A stretch of 42,960 bases of DNA from the NCBI RefSeq assembly GCF_900292035.1, contig NZ_OMPO01000005.1:1-42960 (forward strand), read 5' to 3'. Below the pieces are notes generated by a model. That model saw only the letters and a program-made list of their open reading frames with translations, was not told where the DNA came from and ran no database searches. The position numbers and the translations under genes are program-made. The DNA comes from Blastococcus sp. Marseille-P5729 (GTDB lineage Bacteria; Actinomycetota; Actinomycetes; Mycobacteriales; Antricoccaceae). Shown here in pieces: positions 15,056 through 23,378 of this stretch (its first letter is position 1; each line of letters opens with the position of its first letter).

Positions 15056-15254
15056 CGAGGTGTCCGCGAACGAGAAATGCCCCACTTCACCCGCCCAACC
15101 ACAGTCGCCCTCCTCCGTCGAACGGGCGATGTCCTAGTCGACACGATCCGCGGTTACCGGTGAGATCCTGCTCATCCGGCCATCGCACACACTCCGTACA
15201 GGCTTCGATGGGCTATCTGATGGTCGTTTCTCTGCGACGATAAAGGGGGAGTGC

Positions 15255-16232
15255 GTGAGACGAGCGCTCATTACCGGCATCACTGGTCAGGACGGCCTTT
15301 ACCTCTCCGAGCTGCTGCTCGAGAAGGGGTACGAGGTCCACGGCCTGCTCCGCGGCCAGAACAACCCCAAGCGCAGCATCGTCCGCCGCGAGGTACCCGA
15401 CGTCCAGCTGCACACGGGTGACCTGACGGACGTGCCGAGCCTGCTGCGCGCGCTCAATGCCAGCCAACCCGACGAGGTCTACAACCTCGGTGCCGTGTCT
15501 TTCGTGAAGTACTCCTGGGACAACGCCCGCATCACCAGCGAGGTGACCGGGCTCGGCGTGCTGAACATCCTGGACGCGATCCGCATCTACGCCGGTGATG
15601 ACCTGGGCAAGGTGCGCTTCTACCAGGCATCGAGCTCGGAGATGTTCGGCAAGGTCCACGAGACTCCGCAGAAGGAGACCACCCTTCTCTGGCCGCGCTC
15701 GCCGTACGGCGTGGCGAAGGTCTACGGCCATTACATGACCATTAACTACCGCGAGTCCTACGGCATGCATGCCTCATCCGGGATCCTCTTCAACCATGAG
15801 TCTCCGCGTCGTGGGCCGGAGTTCGTCACCCGCAAGGTGACTATGGGGGTCGCCCGGATCAAGACAGGATTACAGGATCGCCTGGTCATGGGCAACCTGG
15901 ATGCCAGCCGGGACTGGGGCTTTGCCGGAGACTATGTCGAAGCCATGTGGCGGATGCTGCAGCAGGACACAGCCGACGACTACGTCGTCGCCACCGGTGA
16001 GACCCACACGATCCGCGAGCTGCTCGAGGTCGCGTTCGAGACGGCTGGCCTGGGGGATTGGCAGCGGTACGTCGACCAGGATCGGGAGCACATGCGTCCT
16101 GCGGAGGTCGACATCCTCGTTGGCGACGCCAGCAAGGCTCGTGAGGCGCTCGGCTGGGAGCCGACGGTGGATTTCCGCGGCCTGATCGAGATGATGGTCG
16201 AGTCGGACCTTCGAGCCGTCGCCAAGGGATGA
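15255..16232 (+). CDS. gmd: GDP-mannose 4,6-dehydratase
   Basis: A 325-residue extended short-chain dehydrogenase that converts GDP-D-mannose to GDP-4-keto-6-deoxy-D-mannose, the precursor of GDP-fucose, GDP-rhamnose and related sugars. It has the nucleotide-binding TGITGQDG (8-14), the catalytic set Ser127/Glu129 in SSSEMFG, Tyr151 and Lys155 (YGVAK), and the GMD hallmark [16 protein letters not shown]. It retains an RGQNNPKRS segment in the cofactor loop. The GTG at 15255 follows AGGGGGA by four bases. Its stop overlaps the start of a second GMD-like gene (ATGA), so the two are co-translated. Confidence 0.9.
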   Translation: MRRALITGITGQDGLYLSELLLEKGYEVHGLLRGQNNPKRSIVRREVPDVQLHTGDLTDVPSLLRALNASQPDEVYNLGAVSFVKYSWDNARITSEVTGLGVLNILDAIRIYAGDDLGKVRFYQASSSEMFGKVHETPQKETTLLWPRSPYGVAKVYGHYMTINYRESYGMHASSGILFNHESPRRGPEFVTRKVTMGVARIKTGLQDRLVMGNLDASRDWGFAGDYVEAMWRMLQQDTADDYVVATGETHTIRELLEVAFETAGLGDWQRYVDQDREHMRPAEVDILVGDASKAREALGWEPTVDFRGLIEMMVESDLRAVAKG

Positions 16233-17182
16233 GTCACATGCCACGGGCACTGGTGACCGGGGTGCACGGTCAGGACGGTTACTACCTGACCGAGCGCCTT
16301 CTCAGCGAGGGCTGGGAGGTGCACGGGCTGGCCCGGGACGAAGACGCGCACCTCGAGATCGACGATCGGGTCGTCCTGCACCGTGGCGATCTCGCCGACC
16401 GGCCGGCGCTCGCAGCGCTCATCGAAACCGTCGAGCCCGATCATGTCTACAACCTCGGGGGCATCTCCTCGGTCGCCTACTCGTGGGAGCACCCGGTGTT
16501 GACGGCTGAGGTCAGCGGCCTGGCCCCCATCGCACTCATGTCGGCGGCGCTCGACCTACAGGGCCGCACCGGCAGGGATGTCCGCTTCGTGCAGGCATCC
16601 AGTGCGGAGCTCTTCGGCGAGCCGGCCACCAGCCCGCAGGACGAGTCGACCCCTATCGCCCCGCTATCGCCGTACGGCGCCGCCAAGGCAATGGCACACC
16701 ATGCGTGCAGAGTCTTCCGCCAGCATGGGCTGCATGCCAGCTCGGCGATCCTCTACAACCACGAGTCGCCCCGGCGTCCGGAGTCGTTCGTGACCCGCAA
16801 GATCACCAGCGGGGTCGCTGCGATTGCCCGTGGCGAGAGCGACGAGCTCGTGCTGGGCAATCTCGACGCGCGACGCGACTGGGGCTGGGCCCCCGACTAC
16901 GTCGATGCCATGCTCCGTGCGGCAGCCCACGACGAGGCGATGGACGTCGTGATCGGCACCGGCCGTTCCTACAGCGTGCGCGACTTCGTGGCGGCCGCCT
17001 TTGAGGCCGCCGGCATCATGGATTGGGAGCGGCACGTGCGGGTCGATCCGCGATTCGTCCGGCCGAGGGATGCTACCGAGCTCCGTGCCGATGCCACCCG
17101 CGCCAGAGCAGAGTTGGGGTGGAGGCCGACCGTCGAGTTCGCGGAGGTCGTCTCCCGTATGGTGGCCGAGGACCTGAGATGA
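16229..17182 (+). CDS. GMD-like NAD(P)-dependent sugar-nucleotide dehydratase or reductase, second copy
   Basis: A 317-residue paralogue of the preceding gmd. It keeps [15 protein letters not shown] (Ser125, Glu127), YGAAK (Tyr149, Lys153) and [16 protein letters not shown], so it belongs to the GMD/RMD branch rather than to GDP-fucose synthases. The cofactor loop after HGLARDED is shorter and lacks the arginine-rich segment of typical GMD. It could be a second dehydratase, or a GDP-4-keto-6-deoxymannose reductase giving GDP-D-rhamnose; sequence alone does not decide. Start is ATG 16229 in an ATGA overlap, with ATG 16238 as an alternative. Confidence 0.8.
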   Translation: MSHMPRALVTGVHGQDGYYLTERLLSEGWEVHGLARDEDAHLEIDDRVVLHRGDLADRPALAALIETVEPDHVYNLGGISSVAYSWEHPVLTAEVSGLAPIALMSAALDLQGRTGRDVRFVQASSAELFGEPATSPQDESTPIAPLSPYGAAKAMAHHACRVFRQHGLHASSAILYNHESPRRPESFVTRKITSGVAAIARGESDELVLGNLDARRDWGWAPDYVDAMLRAAAHDEAMDVVIGTGRSYSVRDFVAAAFEAAGIMDWERHVRVDPRFVRPRDATELRADATRARAELGWRPTVEFAEVVSRMVAEDLR

Positions 17183-17284
17183 AGCTCGCGCTAGCCCACG
17201 ACTGCCACCAAGCGCGATCGTGCCGAGCGTTCCGACTGCACCGGACCCGGTCGTGGCCATTCATCGTGGTTCGCCCGTAGCCGC

Positions 17285-17599
17285 CTACTGCGGGTTCTCG
17301 AGCTCCTGGATGCGACCAGGCAGCTGCGCCAGCAGCGCACGGTCGTCGTCGTACCCGTCGGCGCCGGCGTCGTTGAACGAGTCGTGGACGTCCGTCAGGT
17401 AGTTGACTGCCTCGGCGATCGCCACCCGCTGCTCGAGGTTGTAGGCGCCCCAGTTCTCCAGATATGGGCGGACGTCGGCGTGCATGCCGAGCACCTCGTA
17501 CTTGTCGAAAGAGGAGTCCTTCGCTGCGCGGCGCTCGACCGCCTCGGTGTGCTCCTGCAGGCGCTGCCACAGCTCATCTGGGGTCGACAGGTCAGACAT
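17285..17599 (-). CDS. Small acidic protein of unknown function
   Basis: A 104-residue hydrophilic, mostly helical protein with the segments SSFDKYEVLGMHADVRPYLE and LEQRVAIAEAVNYLTDVHDS. There is no signal peptide, membrane segment or cysteine. I did not recognise the family. The ATG at 17599 has no Shine-Dalgarno but follows TAGGCT by seven bases, supporting expression as a leaderless message. The GNAT gene upstream runs in the same direction with a 54-bp gap. Confidence 0.65.
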   Translation of the reverse strand: MSDLSTPDELWQRLQEHTEAVERRAAKDSSFDKYEVLGMHADVRPYLENWGAYNLEQRVAIAEAVNYLTDVHDSFNDAGADGYDDDRALLAQLPGRIQELENPQ

Positions 17600-17606
17600 G
17601 GCTCAT

Positions 17607-17612
17607 AGCCTA
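17607..17612 (-). promoter_or_regulatory. Candidate -10 box, leaderless promoter of the small acidic protein gene
   Basis: TAGGCT on the minus strand ends seven bases before the ATG at 17599. Confidence 0.4.
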
Positions 17613-17653
17613 CGGCCGGGGGCACCCGCGTCCGTCCTGCGGTCTGGCGACCG

Positions 17654-18298
17654 CTATTCGCCGATGGACTCGAGGCGATCCACGAGGCGAGGACGCGCGG
17701 CCAGCCAGTCGTCATCGGTCATGCAGAACTGGACCGTGTCGCGCCACGTGCCGTCCGGACGGATCCGGTGCTTGCGAAGGACGCCTTCACGCGCCGCGCC
17801 GAGCTTCAGCACCGCCGCCAGTGAGCGCTCGTTGTAGATGTCGACGTGCCAGACGACGCGCGCCGCGCCCAGGTCGTCGAACGCGCGCCGCAGCAGGAGC
17901 AGCTTGGCCTCGGGGTTGATCCCGCTGGACCAGAACGGCTTGGCGATCCAGGTCCATCCGATCGCCAGCGTCCGCAGCGCCGGGTCGATGTCGTAATACG
18001 TCGTGAGCCCGACCAGACGACCCGAGTCGTTGTCTATCTGCGTGAAGCACACCGACTTTCTGGCCTGCTGCCGTTCCAGATGGTCGGCGACTACCTGATG
18101 CGCCTGCTCGGGTGTGGTCGGCCGGGGCACCGGCATCCAGCGCCAGAGCTCGGACGCCGTCCGCTCATCGCCGAGTGCTCCCAGCCACTCGTCGGCGTCC
18201 GGCTGCTGCAGCGGACGCAACGTGACGTGCTCGCCGGCAAGGGGCGGTTGATCGAACCATCGGTCCGGTTCCGGCGCGGGTGTGGCGGGGACGGCCAT
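17654..18298 (-). CDS. GNAT family N-acetyltransferase (RimJ/RimL type)
   Basis: A 214-residue acetyl-CoA-dependent acetyltransferase. The pattern LAGEHVTLRPLQQPDADEWL near residues 19-38, then GRLVGLTTYYDIDPALRTLAIGW, WIAKPFWSSGINPEAKLLLL and VVWHVDIYNERSLAAVLKLGA, is that of the RimJ/RimL/Acetyltransf_3 group, which acetylate protein N-termini or small amines. The substrate is unknown. The ATG at 18298 has AAAGGAGG six bases upstream, so the longer upstream frame is rejected. A TATGGT sequence (minus strand, 18332-18327) may be its -10 box. Confidence 0.88.
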   Translation of the reverse strand: MAVPATPAPEPDRWFDQPPLAGEHVTLRPLQQPDADEWLGALGDERTASELWRWMPVPRPTTPEQAHQVVADHLERQQARKSVCFTQIDNDSGRLVGLTTYYDIDPALRTLAIGWTWIAKPFWSSGINPEAKLLLLRRAFDDLGAARVVWHVDIYNERSLAAVLKLGAAREGVLRKHRIRPDGTWRDTVQFCMTDDDWLAARPRLVDRLESIGE

Positions 18299-18411
18299 GG
18301 CGACCTCCTTTGGCGGTGATGCAGAAACCATAGTGGTGCGGGTCATGCGGGGCGTTCGAGCTCGGAGGAACGGTACGGCACCGCGCGCCGTCGTATGTCG
18401 GTCATCGACAT

Positions 18412-18431
18412 GATCACTGCCAAGAGTGATC
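18412..18431. promoter_or_regulatory. 7-bp inverted repeat upstream of the first tandem lipoprotein
   Basis: GATCACT and AGTGATC are perfect inverted copies separated by six bases, ending 22 bases before the lipoprotein start. This could be an operator or a small hairpin in the leader. Confidence 0.3.
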
Positions 18432-18453
18432 CTCATGCATGGGAGCCCCACCT

Positions 18454-18816
18454 ATGAAGAACCTCGCCGTACGCCGTACCCTCGGCGCCGGATTCATCGG
18501 TCTCGCCACCTTCGCCCTCGCAGCCTGCGGGGGAAAGCCTAGCGAGGGCGAGATCAACGACAAGCTCATGGACATGTACAGCAGCGTCGGGCTGCCCGAG
18601 GAGCAGGCAAAGCAGGTTGCCGATTGCGCGGCACCCAAGATGGAGGACGAGCTGTCCTCCGACACCCTCGACAAGTTCATGGACCTCGACACCAAGGACA
18701 TCGTTGGTAACGACGTCCCGGATATCTCCAGCGAGGACGAGGAGAAGCTCGACGAGATCTTCAACGAGTGCGGCGAGGCGGTCACGGGAGAGACCGGCGG
18801 CTCTGCGCCGTCCTAA
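18454..18816 (+). CDS. Small acidic lipoprotein (first of a tandem pair)
   Basis: A 120-residue predicted lipoprotein. The signal peptide (KNLAVRRTLGAGFIGLATF) ends in the lipobox ALAACGG. The mature part is acidic and helical with two further cysteines (VADCAAPKMEDEL and FNECGEAV). Its layout matches the next gene: a short helix, GLPEEQAKQVADC, an SSDTLDKFMDLDTKDIV segment, and a final Cys. Function unknown; it is presumably anchored on the outer face of the membrane. ATG 18454 follows GGGAG at 18441-18445. The longer frame (MGAPPMK) is less likely. Confidence 0.8.
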   Translation: MKNLAVRRTLGAGFIGLATFALAACGGKPSEGEINDKLMDMYSSVGLPEEQAKQVADCAAPKMEDELSSDTLDKFMDLDTKDIVGNDVPDISSEDEEKLDEIFNECGEAVTGETGGSAPS

Positions 18817-18973
18817 TTCCTGGCTTCTCGACGCGCCGGTGCCCATCGGGTACCGGCGCGTCGCCGTTCGTGCCGTTCGGCCGGACGGTGTGGCCGGGCG
18901 GTGTGGCCGGGCGGTGTAGGCCGCTGCGCCATGGGGTATGACTGGGGTCAACGATCTCGTGAGGAGCTGTCAA

Positions 18974-19330
18974 ATGACCGCGATCATCCGTAAGAGTCTC
19001 GCCGGCCTCGTCGCGGCCGGCGCCGTGTTCAGCATGTCGGCGTGCGGCACGAGTACCGATGACATCGAGGACACGCTCAAAAGTGCCTTCGAGGAGGCCG
19101 GTCTGGCCGATGACAAGGCCGAAGCCGTCGCCGAGTGCATGGCGCCCGAGCTCGATGATCGGCTGTCGGACGACGACAAGGACGCGCTGGTCGACATGGA
19201 CACCGATCTGTTGGCGGAAGGCCGAGGCGACGATCTGAGCGACGAGGGCGTTGACGTGTTGACCGAGGTCGGCGCGAAATGCTTCGAGGAAGAGAACGTC
19301 GACTTCGGCGGCGGCACCAGCGGCAACTAG
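18974..19330 (+). CDS. Small acidic lipoprotein (second of a tandem pair)
   Basis: A 118-residue predicted lipoprotein paralogous to the gene 157 bases upstream. The signal peptide ends in SMSACG. The mature part has matching elements: GLADDKAEAVAECMAPELDD, LSDDDKDALVDMDTDLLAE and a terminal EVGAKCFEE. The two internal cysteines align with those of its neighbour and may form a disulfide. ATG 18974 follows GAGGAG at 18961-18966 by seven bases. TATGAC at about 18936 could be a separate -10 box, so each copy may be transcribed on its own. Confidence 0.8.
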   Translation: MTAIIRKSLAGLVAAGAVFSMSACGTSTDDIEDTLKSAFEEAGLADDKAEAVAECMAPELDDRLSDDDKDALVDMDTDLLAEGRGDDLSDEGVDVLTEVGAKCFEEENVDFGGGTSGN

Positions 19331-19339
19331 CGCCAGGGG

Positions 19340-20146
19340 TTAGTTCGGCGGCTCGAAGCGCCCGTCGATCGCCGTCCACCCGCCATCGACGTACAGCACC
19401 GACCCGGTGACGAACGTTGATGCGTCGCTGGCCAGGTAGATCGCGGCCCCGACCATCTCGTGCGGGGCAGCCCACCGGCCGAGCGCGGACTTGTGTGCGT
19501 AGGCATCGTTCCACGACGGCACATCGCGGATCTGCTGGGTCAGCGGCGTCGTCACCACCCCTGGGGCGATCGCGTTGCAGCGCACCTTCCGGGGCCCGAG
19601 CTCGGCGGCCGCCGTCCGCAGGATCTGCACCATCCCGGCCTTCGTCGCGGCGTACGCTGCCTGCCCCGGCTCGACGGCCACCGCACGGATTGACGAGAAC
19701 CCGATGATCGACCCGCCCCCGGGTCGCTGTGCCATCGCGGCGCCGAAGCAGCGCACGAGGTGGAAGGTCGCCTTCAGGTTCAGGTCGAGGACCCGGTCGA
19801 GTTCCTCCGCGGTGTAGTCGACGATGCGCTTGCGGACATTGGTTGCCGCGGTGAATACCAGGGCGTCGAGGTCCGGGTGCGTGGAGGCGGCGTCCTCGAT
19901 CTGCGCGGTGTCCAGGACGTCGAGCTCGACCGCCTCCCCGAGCCCATGCAGCTCACGTACCGTCTGCTCCGCAGCCGTGAGGTCGCGGTCGGCGACCACG
20001 ACCTGTGCATTGTGCTCGGCCAGGCCTCGCGCGACCTCACGGCCGATGCCCGAGCCACCGCCGACCACCATCGTGCGCTTGCCGGTCAGGTCGAACAGCC
20101 CGGCGTACGACGCGGGCGCCGCCGTCGGATCCTCGCTCGAGAACAT
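19340..20146 (-). CDS. Short-chain dehydrogenase/reductase (SDR)
   Basis: A 268-residue classical SDR. It has the cofactor motif GGGSGIG (29-35), an acidic VADRD at the end of beta-2 (pointing to NAD(H)), catalytic Ser151/152, Tyr165 and Lys169 (YAATK), and the ending VTGSVLYVDGGWTA. The usual NNAG motif is replaced by FTAATNV. It resembles sugar or polyol dehydrogenases of the YjgI/gluconate 5-dehydrogenase type, but the substrate cannot be read. ATG 20146 has GGAGG six bases upstream; GTG 20158 is in frame and less likely. Confidence 0.88.
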   Translation of the reverse strand: MFSSEDPTAAPASYAGLFDLTGKRTMVVGGGSGIGREVARGLAEHNAQVVVADRDLTAAEQTVRELHGLGEAVELDVLDTAQIEDAASTHPDLDALVFTAATNVRKRIVDYTAEELDRVLDLNLKATFHLVRCFGAAMAQRPGGGSIIGFSSIRAVAVEPGQAAYAATKAGMVQILRTAAAELGPRKVRCNAIAPGVVTTPLTQQIRDVPSWNDAYAHKSALGRWAAPHEMVGAAIYLASDASTFVTGSVLYVDGGWTAIDGRFEPPN

Positions 20147-20172
20147 GAAAACCTCCACCTTCGGTACGTTTC

Positions 20173-20190
20173 GACTCGCTATATCGAGTC
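20173..20190 (-). promoter_or_regulatory. Inverted repeat in the SDR promoter region
   Basis: GACTCG and CGAGTC flank a 6-nt AT-rich centre (CTATAT), 26 bases upstream of the SDR start. The AT-rich centre in a very GC-rich setting suggests an operator overlapping the promoter. Confidence 0.35.
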
Positions 20191-20231
20191 ATAACCCACC
20201 GCAGGTTGCAAGGGCGGGCGTGCGCGGTGGG

Positions 20232-21158
20232 CTATTGCTCCCGGGTTATCGTGCTCGGGTCGAACGGCGTCTCCTGGTAGACGCAGTAGTTCAGCCAGTT
20301 CGCGTAGAGCAGCGAGCCGTGGCCGCGCCAGCGGATCACCGGCTGCTTGGCCGGGTCGTCGTCCGGGAAGTAGTGTTTCGGCGGCTCGATCTGCATGCCC
20401 GCATCGATGTCGCGGCGGTACTCGCGCTCAAGGGTGTCGCGGTCGTACTCCGGGTGCCCCATGACGAAGATCTGTCGTCCGTCAGGGGTCGCGAATAGGA
20501 ACGGGCCGGCTTCTTCACTGACGGCGAGCACGTCGATCTTGCCGGTCGCCTCGACGTCCTCGACCCGGACGTCGGTATGCCGCGAGTGCGGCGCCGCGAA
20601 CCGTTCGTCGAACCCGGCAACCAGCTTCGCTGTCGGCTTGAGCACCTGGTGGTCGAAGACGCCGAAGGTCTTCGCGGGCAGCTCGAACTTGTCGACGCCG
20701 TACTGGTGGTAGAGCGCGGCCTGCGCGCCCCAACAGATGTGCAGGGTGGAGTAGACGTGCTCGCGGCTCCAGTCGAGGATCTTGACCATCTCGGGCCAGT
20801 AGTCGACGTCCTCGAATTGAAGTTTCTCGATGGGTGCGCCGGTGATGATCAACCCGTCGAAGTAGTCCTGCTGGATGTCGTCCCAGGTTGCATAGAAGGC
20901 ACGCAGGTGCTCCGGCGGAGTGTTGCGCGACTCGTGGCTGGCCATGTGCAGCAGGGTGACCTCGACCTGCAGCGGGGTGCTGCCGAGCATCCGCAGCAAC
21001 TGGGTCTCGGTCGCGATCTTCAGCGGCATCAGGTTCAGGATCGCGATCCTCAACGGCCTGATGTCCTGATGGCTCGCCCGCTCGTCGGACATCACGAAGA
21101 TGTTCTCCGCCTCGAGCACGGCGCGCGCGGGGAGATCATGCGGGATGTTTACAGGCAT
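20232..21158 (-). CDS. metA: Homoserine O-acetyltransferase, MetA type
   Basis: A 308-residue MetA/HTS-family acyltransferase acting at the first committed step from homoserine to methionine. Nucleophile Cys142 ([18 protein letters not shown]) and the catalytic His/Glu of VMGHPEYD are present. Residue 111, in ITGAPIEKL, is Glu. In this family Glu111 is known to select acetyl-CoA (as in Bacillus cereus MetA), whereas Gly111 gives succinyl-CoA use (as in E. coli), so acetylation is predicted. ATG 21158 is chosen because GGAAG lies nine bases upstream. MetX-type enzymes are more common in actinobacteria. Confidence 0.93.
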   Translation of the reverse strand: MPVNIPHDLPARAVLEAENIFVMSDERASHQDIRPLRIAILNLMPLKIATETQLLRMLGSTPLQVEVTLLHMASHESRNTPPEHLRAFYATWDDIQQDYFDGLIITGAPIEKLQFEDVDYWPEMVKILDWSREHVYSTLHICWGAQAALYHQYGVDKFELPAKTFGVFDHQVLKPTAKLVAGFDERFAAPHSRHTDVRVEDVEATGKIDVLAVSEEAGPFLFATPDGRQIFVMGHPEYDRDTLEREYRRDIDAGMQIEPPKHYFPDDDPAKQPVIRWRGHGSLLYANWLNYCVYQETPFDPSTITREQ

Positions 21159-21199
21159 GCCGACCATCTTCCCACGATCGCCGCCGCGGTGAACCCGCC

Positions 21200-21252
21200 C
21201 CCGATCCTGGAACGTAGCGCCCGCTCAGCGAGCACTACGTTCCAGAATCGGG
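21200..21252 (-). terminator. Long hairpin after the NatB-like permease gene
   Basis: Arms 21200-21217 and 21235-21252 pair at 17 of 18 positions, with a 17-nt loop that can itself form a small CGC/GCG stem. It begins eight bases after the permease stop and lies in the metA upstream region, so it should insulate metA from the exporter genes. No U-tract follows. Confidence 0.65.
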
Positions 21253-21259
21253 TCGGGGG

Positions 21260-22417
21260 CTAGGCGCGGAGGGCGTCGCGCCAGCGGATCACCTTGCCGG
21301 TCTTCAGCAGCGACCGCTCGTAGGTGCGCGCGGCGAACCACAGGATGCCGACCGTCGTCGCGAGCATGATCGCCAGCGCGACGAAGGGCTCCCACCACGC
21401 CGCCGTCCCGATGTACAGCCGCATCGGTACGGCAACCGGCGCCGAGAAGGGGATGTACGACATCACGGCGAGCACCGTCGGGTTGTTGTTGAAGAAGATC
21501 ACCAGGAAGTAGGGGAGCATCACCAGCATCATCACCGGGCTCGCAGTCGACTGCAGGTCCTCCATCCGCGAGACCAGCGCGGCGGCCGCAGCGAACAGCG
21601 CCGAGATCATGATGAAGCCGACCACGAACAGGACGACGAACCAGATCAGCGGCCCAGCGAGCCCGTCGAGCACGACGGTGTTGTCGGTGAGCATCGCCGA
21701 CACGAAGACGGCGATCGCGATCAGCGCGATCTGGCCGAAGGCCAGCAGGGACGCCGCGAGCACCTTGCCCGCGAGCATCGCCCGGGCCGGGACGGCGGCC
21801 AGCAGGATCTCGACTATCCGGGTCTGCTTCTCCTCGGCCACCGACTGCGCAACGGCCTGACCGAACATGATCGCGGCCATGAAGAAGACCAACCCGAACC
21901 CGAAGCCGATGAAGTAGGTGACCACCGGGTTGGGCGCGTTGGGATCGAGCAGCTCGACCTGCGGTGCGATCGACAGCGCCTGCACCAGGTCGTCGGGCGC
22001 CGTCCGGTCACCGATGACGGTGAGCCCCGAGGCGTCGGAGCTGCCGAGCACGGCCGCGTCCGCGGTCCCGTCGCGGACGGCGTCCCGCGCGGCCTCGTCG
22101 GAGTCCACCACCGTGGTCTCGACGTCGTCCAGGGCACTCACGACCTGCTCGGTCTGGCTGGTGACTGCCACGGACGTCGGTCCGCCGAAGAGGCTCGGCC
22201 CGATCGAGGTGAGGACGACGGAGGCGATCACCACCAGTAGCGTGATGGCGGTCGACACGAGGAAGGCCTTGGAGCGCAGCTTGACCATCAGCTCGCGTTG
22301 AGCCACGACCGCGACGGCCGGCCAGAACGCGACCCGCCGGCCGCGTGGCATCTCGTCGTCCGGGCCTGGGGCGGCCGACGCGATCCCGTCGGCAGTGGTG
22401 GGAGTGACGGTGCTCAT
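21260..22417 (-). CDS. ABC-2 type permease (NatB-like)
   Basis: A 385-residue exporter permease. An N-terminal helix (KAFLVSTAITLLVVIASVVLT) is followed by a large extracytoplasmic domain (about residues 65-160), then five or so helices including FGFGLVFFMAAIMFGQAVAQ, EEKQTRIVEILLAAVPARAML and VGFIMISALFAAAAALVS. This is the NatB/ABC2_membrane_3 architecture, associated with Na+ or small-molecule export. ATG 22417 overlaps the ATPase stop (ATGA), with AGGAGG seven bases upstream. Confidence 0.88.
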   Translation of the reverse strand: MSTVTPTTADGIASAAPGPDDEMPRGRRVAFWPAVAVVAQRELMVKLRSKAFLVSTAITLLVVIASVVLTSIGPSLFGGPTSVAVTSQTEQVVSALDDVETTVVDSDEAARDAVRDGTADAAVLGSSDASGLTVIGDRTAPDDLVQALSIAPQVELLDPNAPNPVVTYFIGFGFGLVFFMAAIMFGQAVAQSVAEEKQTRIVEILLAAVPARAMLAGKVLAASLLAFGQIALIAIAVFVSAMLTDNTVVLDGLAGPLIWFVVLFVVGFIMISALFAAAAALVSRMEDLQSTASPVMMLVMLPYFLVIFFNNNPTVLAVMSYIPFSAPVAVPMRLYIGTAAWWEPFVALAIMLATTVGILWFAARTYERSLLKTGKVIRWRDALRA

Positions 22418-23295
22418 CGAACGACCTCCTGGAAGATCTCGGTCAGTGGACGGATGTGCGGCGCGAAACGGGTGACCGACCCGCGCTCGATCGCGGCGTG
22501 CAGGACGCGGTCGGCCTCGTCCTGCGTCTCGGCGACGAAGCGGGCGTGCCCGCCGTCGAACTCGATGACCTGGACGCCGGCCTCCCGAAGCCAGCCGAGG
22601 TCGGCGGTGGACTCCAGCACCCACTCCGGGCGGGAGTGCTCGCGACGCAGCGTCTCGCGCTCGCCGGCTGCGCGGATCCGCCCGTCGGCGATGATCACAA
22701 GGTCGTCGCACAGCCGCTCCACGACCTCGAGCTGGTGCGAGGAGAACAGGACAGGTGCTCCGGCGTTGGCGACCTCGCGCAGGACGCCGAGCAGCGTCTC
22801 CACAGCGAGCGGATCGAGTCCGGAGAACGGCTCGTCGAGGATCAGCGCCTGCGGGTTGTGCATGAGGGCGGCGGCGATCTGGACCCGCTGCTGGTTGCCG
22901 AGGCTGAGCGATTCGAGGTCGTCCTTCGCGCGCTCACCGAGGCCGAGCAGATCGAGCAGCTCGGCCGCCCGCTTCTTGGCCGCGGGGGCGGGGATCGAGT
23001 GCAGCCGTGCCAGGTAGACCAGCTGCTCGTCGATGCGCATCTTGGGGTAGAGGCCGCGCTCCTCTGGGAGGTAGCCGATGGCCGCGCGGTAGTCGGCGGT
23101 GATCGGCTCGCCGTCGACGGTCACGCTGCCCGAATCGGCGCTCAGGACGCCGAGGATGATCCGCATCGTCGTCGTCTTGCCGGCGCCGTTGCCGCCCACG
23201 AAACCGGTCATCCGGCCGGGCGCGATGCTGAAGGAAACGTCGTCCAGTACTTTGCGGTCGCCGAACGAACGGCTGACCTCATGTAGCTCGATCAT
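22414..23295 (-). CDS. ABC transporter ATP-binding protein (NatA-like)
   Basis: A 293-residue ATPase with Walker A GGNGAGKTT (about residue 35), signature SLGNQQRVQIA, Walker B ALILDEPFSGLDP and H-loop LFSSHQLEVVERL. A C-terminal DUF4162-like tail follows (EWVLESTADLGWL ... ARFVAETQDEADRVL). The signature begins SLGNQ rather than LSGGQ, a variant usual in the NatA/YhaQ group. ATG 23295 follows TAATGT by seven bases with no Shine-Dalgarno, so a leaderless transcript is likely. It is coupled to the permease. Confidence 0.9.
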   Translation of the reverse strand: MIELHEVSRSFGDRKVLDDVSFSIAPGRMTGFVGGNGAGKTTTMRIILGVLSADSGSVTVDGEPITADYRAAIGYLPEERGLYPKMRIDEQLVYLARLHSIPAPAAKKRAAELLDLLGLGERAKDDLESLSLGNQQRVQIAAALMHNPQALILDEPFSGLDPLAVETLLGVLREVANAGAPVLFSSHQLEVVERLCDDLVIIADGRIRAAGERETLRREHSRPEWVLESTADLGWLREAGVQVIEFDGGHARFVAETQDEADRVLHAAIERGSVTRFAPHIRPLTEIFQEVVR

Positions 23296-23302
23296 GCCTT
23301 CG

Positions 23303-23308
23303 ACATTA
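23303..23308 (-). promoter_or_regulatory. Candidate -10 box, leaderless promoter of the NatAB-like operon
   Basis: TAATGT on the minus strand ends seven bases before ATG 23295. It lies downstream of the hairpin that follows the response regulator gene. Confidence 0.45.
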
Positions 23309-23350
23309 GGGCGCCGGTCGGGCCGGCCGACTCCCCCGCGCGGCCAGAAT

Positions 23351-23370
23351 CCCTCTCCCCCGTGAGAGGG
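23351..23370 (-). terminator. Hairpin after the response regulator gene
   Basis: CCCTCTC (23351-23357) and GAGAGGG (23364-23370) form a perfect 7-bp stem with a 6-nt loop, nine bases beyond the regulator stop. It separates the two-component genes from the NatAB-like operon. Confidence 0.5.
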
Positions 23371-23378
23371 AGCGGAGC

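Noticed and set aside
18887-18920. Short repeated GTGTGGCCGGGCG units before the second tandem lipoprotein
   Set aside because: Two to three imperfect GC-rich copies are readily expected at this base composition and show no further structure.
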